Source of the DNA: CAYFXE01 sp964347035
Lineage (GTDB): Bacteria; Acidobacteriota; Aminicenantia; Aminicenantales; Aminicenantaceae
Assembly (NCBI GenBank): GCA_964347035.1
Contig: CAYFXE010000036.1
Span: 1 to 30,011, forward strand
Length of the DNA stretch: 30,011 bases
Direction: 5' to 3'
Part shown: positions 27,708 through 30,011 of the stretch, in pieces
Position numbering within the stretch: position 1 is the stretch's first letter
Layout: each line of letters starts with the position of its first letter
The notes under the pieces: model-generated
What the model was told of the DNA's origin: nothing
Databases searched by the model: none
The model's input: the letters and a program-made list of their open reading frames with translations, nothing else
Position numbers and translations under genes: made by a program

Positions 27708-29834
27708 TTATTTAAGGCCTCTTTTCTTTAATAAGGGCTCGACCTTCGGCTCTGCTCCCCTAAAGCGTTTGTAGAGTGTCATCGGGTCTTCGGTTCCGCC
27801 TCTCTCCAGGATATGCTCTCTGAACGCCTGCGCCGTCTCTTTGTCAAAAAGGCTTGTTTCTTTAAAAGCCTCGAAGGCATCCGCATCGAGAACTTCTGCC
27901 CAGATATAGCTGTAATATCCTGAAGAGTATCCGCCGCTGAAAATATGATTGAAATAGGGGCTCTTGTAACGTACGACAATTTCAGGAATAAGACCGATGC
28001 GGTTCATCGATTCATCCTCAAACTTTTCCACATCTTGAAGTTCAGTTTCTGTCAGCGTGTGCCAGTCCATATCCAAGTAGGCTGCGGCCAGATATTCCCC
28101 AGTGATAAAACCCTGATTGAAGTGTTCGGTTTTTTTCAATTTTTCGATCAGTTCTTGAGGGATGACTTCTCCGGTTTCATAATGCTTAGCGTATTCTTTG
28201 AGCACTTCAGGTTCAAACACCCAGTTCTCCATGATCTGTGATGGTAACTCAACAAAATCTCTCGGCACGGATGTCCCTGAAATCTTGTTGTATGTAGAGT
28301 CCGAAAGCAGTCCATGAAGGGCGTGCCCGAATTCATGGAAGAGAGTCCCCACATTCTCCGAGCTGATCAGAGCTGGCTTGTTACCTGTCGGCTTCGGGAA
28401 GTTTCCGTTATTCGTGATGATGGGATGGACGTCCACACCGCCCCATCTCGACTGTTTCCTAAAACTATTCATCCAAGCACCGCCTCTTTTGCTTTCTCTC
28501 GGATAATAGTCAGTGTAGAGGATCCCCACATGGGAGCCATCTGCTTCCTTTACCTCGAACACTCTGACATCTTCGTGGTACTTGGGAATATCATTCCGCT
28601 CCATAAATTGAAGGCCGAAGAGTCTGTTCGCCACATAAAAGGCACCGTCTCTTACATTATTCAGCTCGAAGTAAGGCTTCAACATTTCCTCATCCAGGTC
28701 ATACTTAGCTTTTTTGAGCTTCTCAGTATAGTACCACCAATCCCAAGCCTCCAGTTTGAAATCTTTACCTTCTCTGTCAATCATCTCTTGAAGCTCTTTG
28801 GCCTCTTTTTTGGCCATCTTCAGGGCGGGTTCCCATAGCTGATCGAGTAAACTGTATACATTCTTGGGAACTTTAGCCATGTTATTTTCCAGCACATAAA
28901 GGGCATGGGTTTTATAGCCCAAAAGTTTCGCCCTCTCCACGCGCAGGGCTGCCATTTTTGTCAGGTTAGCCTTGTTGTCCAGTTCATCGTTATGGTTGCC
29001 CTTATTGATGTAGGCTTTGAATATTTTTTCCCTGAGTTCCCGTTTCTCGGAATATTGGAGAAAGGGAATCATACTGGGTTTGTGGATGGTGAAGACCCAC
29101 TTACCTTCATGTCCTCGTTCGGTTGCGGTCTCTGCAGCAGCGGTGATGACAGCATCGGGTAGACCAGCCAGATCCTCTTCATTGTCAATCACCATTTCGA
29201 AACGATTGGTCTCTTTCAATACATTTTCACCAAATTTTAATGAAAGGAGAGAAAGCTCTTTGTTGATCTCCCTGAACCTCGCCTTTTTATCTTCGTCTAG
29301 ATTCGCGCCTCCCCTTACAAAATCTTTGTAATACTTTTCGAGGAGCATATCCTGCTCTGCAGTTAGATCCAGATCGTCCTTCTGGTCGTAAACAGCTTTG
29401 ATTCTCTGGAACAATTTCGCATTCATCCTGATATCGTCATTGTGCTTTGACCTCAGTGGCGCCATCTCCTTGGCGATAGCCTGCATGTTTTCATTCGTCA
29501 TCGATCCATTGAGAACACCAAAAGTATTGCTGACCCTCCTCAAAAGCTCTCCGGTACCCTCCAAAGCTTCGATAGTATTTTTAAAAGTGGGGGCTACGGT
29601 GTTCTCCGCAATTGCATCGATTTCCATTTTTTCCTGCTTGATGCCCTCCTTGAAGGCCGGCACATAGTGTTCTTCCTTGATCCGGTCAAAAGGGGGAACT
29701 CCGTAAGGAGTATCAAACTCTGTAAAGAACGGATTCAGCACTTCAGCTGTCTCTTCAGCTTTCTCTTCTGCTTTCTTTGAGCAGGCCATACCAAGCAAAC
29801 ATACACAAATTAAAAACAGGATCATTTTTTTCAT
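27708..29834 (-). CDS. M3-family metallopeptidase (Dcp/oligopeptidase A type), predicted lipoprotein
   Basis: Zinc peptidase that degrades short peptides, here predicted to be attached to a membrane. The 708-aa chain has an N-terminal lipoprotein signal (FLICVCLLGMAC, Cys18) and a Lys/Glu-rich linker. The M3 fold follows, with NPFFTEFDTPYGVPPFDRIK at its start. The zinc site is HEFGH (His500, Glu501, His504) with Glu529 in DFVELPSQ as third ligand. The C-terminal block SGGYSSGYYSYIWAEVLDAD contains the substrate-binding Tyr/Gly motif. E. coli Dcp and OpdA (~680 aa) are soluble, so the lipobox is a notable addition. Peptidyl-dipeptidase versus oligopeptidase activity cannot be decided from sequence. 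AGGAG precedes the ATG, and a good promoter lies upstream. Confidence 0.92.
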   Translation of the reverse strand: MKKMILFLICVCLLGMACSKKAEEKAEETAEVLNPFFTEFDTPYGVPPFDRIKEEHYVPAFKEGIKQEKMEIDAIAENTVAPTFKNTIEALEGTGELLRRVSNTFGVLNGSMTNENMQAIAKEMAPLRSKHNDDIRMNAKLFQRIKAVYDQKDDLDLTAEQDMLLEKYYKDFVRGGANLDEDKKARFREINKELSLLSLKFGENVLKETNRFEMVIDNEEDLAGLPDAVITAAAETATERGHEGKWVFTIHKPSMIPFLQYSEKRELREKIFKAYINKGNHNDELDNKANLTKMAALRVERAKLLGYKTHALYVLENNMAKVPKNVYSLLDQLWEPALKMAKKEAKELQEMIDREGKDFKLEAWDWWYYTEKLKKAKYDLDEEMLKPYFELNNVRDGAFYVANRLFGLQFMERNDIPKYHEDVRVFEVKEADGSHVGILYTDYYPRESKRGGAWMNSFRKQSRWGGVDVHPIITNNGNFPKPTGNKPALISSENVGTLFHEFGHALHGLLSDSTYNKISGTSVPRDFVELPSQIMENWVFEPEVLKEYAKHYETGEVIPQELIEKLKKTEHFNQGFITGEYLAAAYLDMDWHTLTETELQDVEKFEDESMNRIGLIPEIVVRYKSPYFNHIFSGGYSSGYYSYIWAEVLDADAFEAFKETSLFDKETAQAFREHILERGGTEDPMTLYKRFRGAEPKVEPLLKKRGLK

Positions 29835-29882
29835 TCTGAGAACTCCTTTGCTTTGTTTATTGATATCACGCTGAGAAAGATT

Positions 29883-29910
29883 AGTATAATCAAAAGGCAG
29901 AGAATTTCAA
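29883..29910 (-). promoter_or_regulatory. sigma70-type promoter for the M3 peptidase
   Basis: On the minus strand TTGAAA (29910-29905) and TATACT (29888-29883) are 16 nt apart, each 5 of 6 to consensus. The expected leader is about 40 nt and contains AAAGGAG before the ATG, a conventional layout. Confidence 0.6.
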
Positions 29911-30011
29911 ACACTTTAGAGCCCCTGTAAGCATCTTTATTTCCCTTATGGAAGATTAGGTATATGTATTTGGGAATGGCTTTGCTCCCTTCAGATTTTT
30001 AACGCCATTCT

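Overview
The window is about 30 kb of a chromosome from a diderm (Gram-negative-type) bacterium. The evidence is an outer-membrane FadL-like barrel, an Omp85 protein, TamB, a SurA-like chaperone and two predicted lipoproteins. It is compact, moderately AT-rich and almost entirely housekeeping in content. I cannot place the phylum from sequence alone. The gene styles would suit an uncultured lineage such as Aminicenantes/Acidobacteriota, but that is a guess. Two runs of exactly ten N (9778-9787 and 10159-10168) mark this as a draft assembly, probably a metagenome bin.

Layout. A tRNA-Phe missing its first base opens the window. It is followed on the minus strand by a putative exported glycoside hydrolase that appears to use a non-ATG start, then galU and a FadL/OmpP1-family porin. 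A palindromic heptad repeat separates these from a clpB-nfuA pair (3.7-6.5 kb). A divergently transcribed small acidic protein (6.75 kb) faces mutS (7.3-9.9 kb). Between mutS and the divergent pgsA lies a ~600-bp repeat-rich, gene-free segment (9.9-10.5 kb) made of nested inverted repeats around a GC-rich core. This is the most unusual structure in the window. pgsA converges on an envelope operon read leftward: tamB, a seven-POTRA Omp85 protein, a SurA-like protein with no PPIase domain, and fabD (18.8-11.0 kb).

After a second repeat-bearing spacer comes a biotin-dependent acyl-CoA carboxylase operon (transaldolase-like gene, carboxyltransferase, biotin carboxylase, biotin carrier; 23.3-19.1 kb). 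A third spacer repeat separates it from an operon of hslV, hslU, an LptM-like/Fn3 lipoprotein and a fumarylacetoacetate-hydrolase-family enzyme (27.3-23.5 kb). A 61-aa unknown protein diverges from hslV. The window closes with a lipoprotein M3 metallopeptidase (Dcp/oligopeptidase A type).

How it fits together. TamB, Omp85 and the SurA-like protein point to outer-membrane protein or lipid traffic, with fabD and pgsA serving membrane lipid synthesis. ClpB and HslUV cover protein quality control. No mobile-element gene, CRISPR array, phage or defence system was found. The novelty is in the non-coding repeats, the (near-)leaderless promoter arrangements, and unusual domain compositions in the envelope genes.
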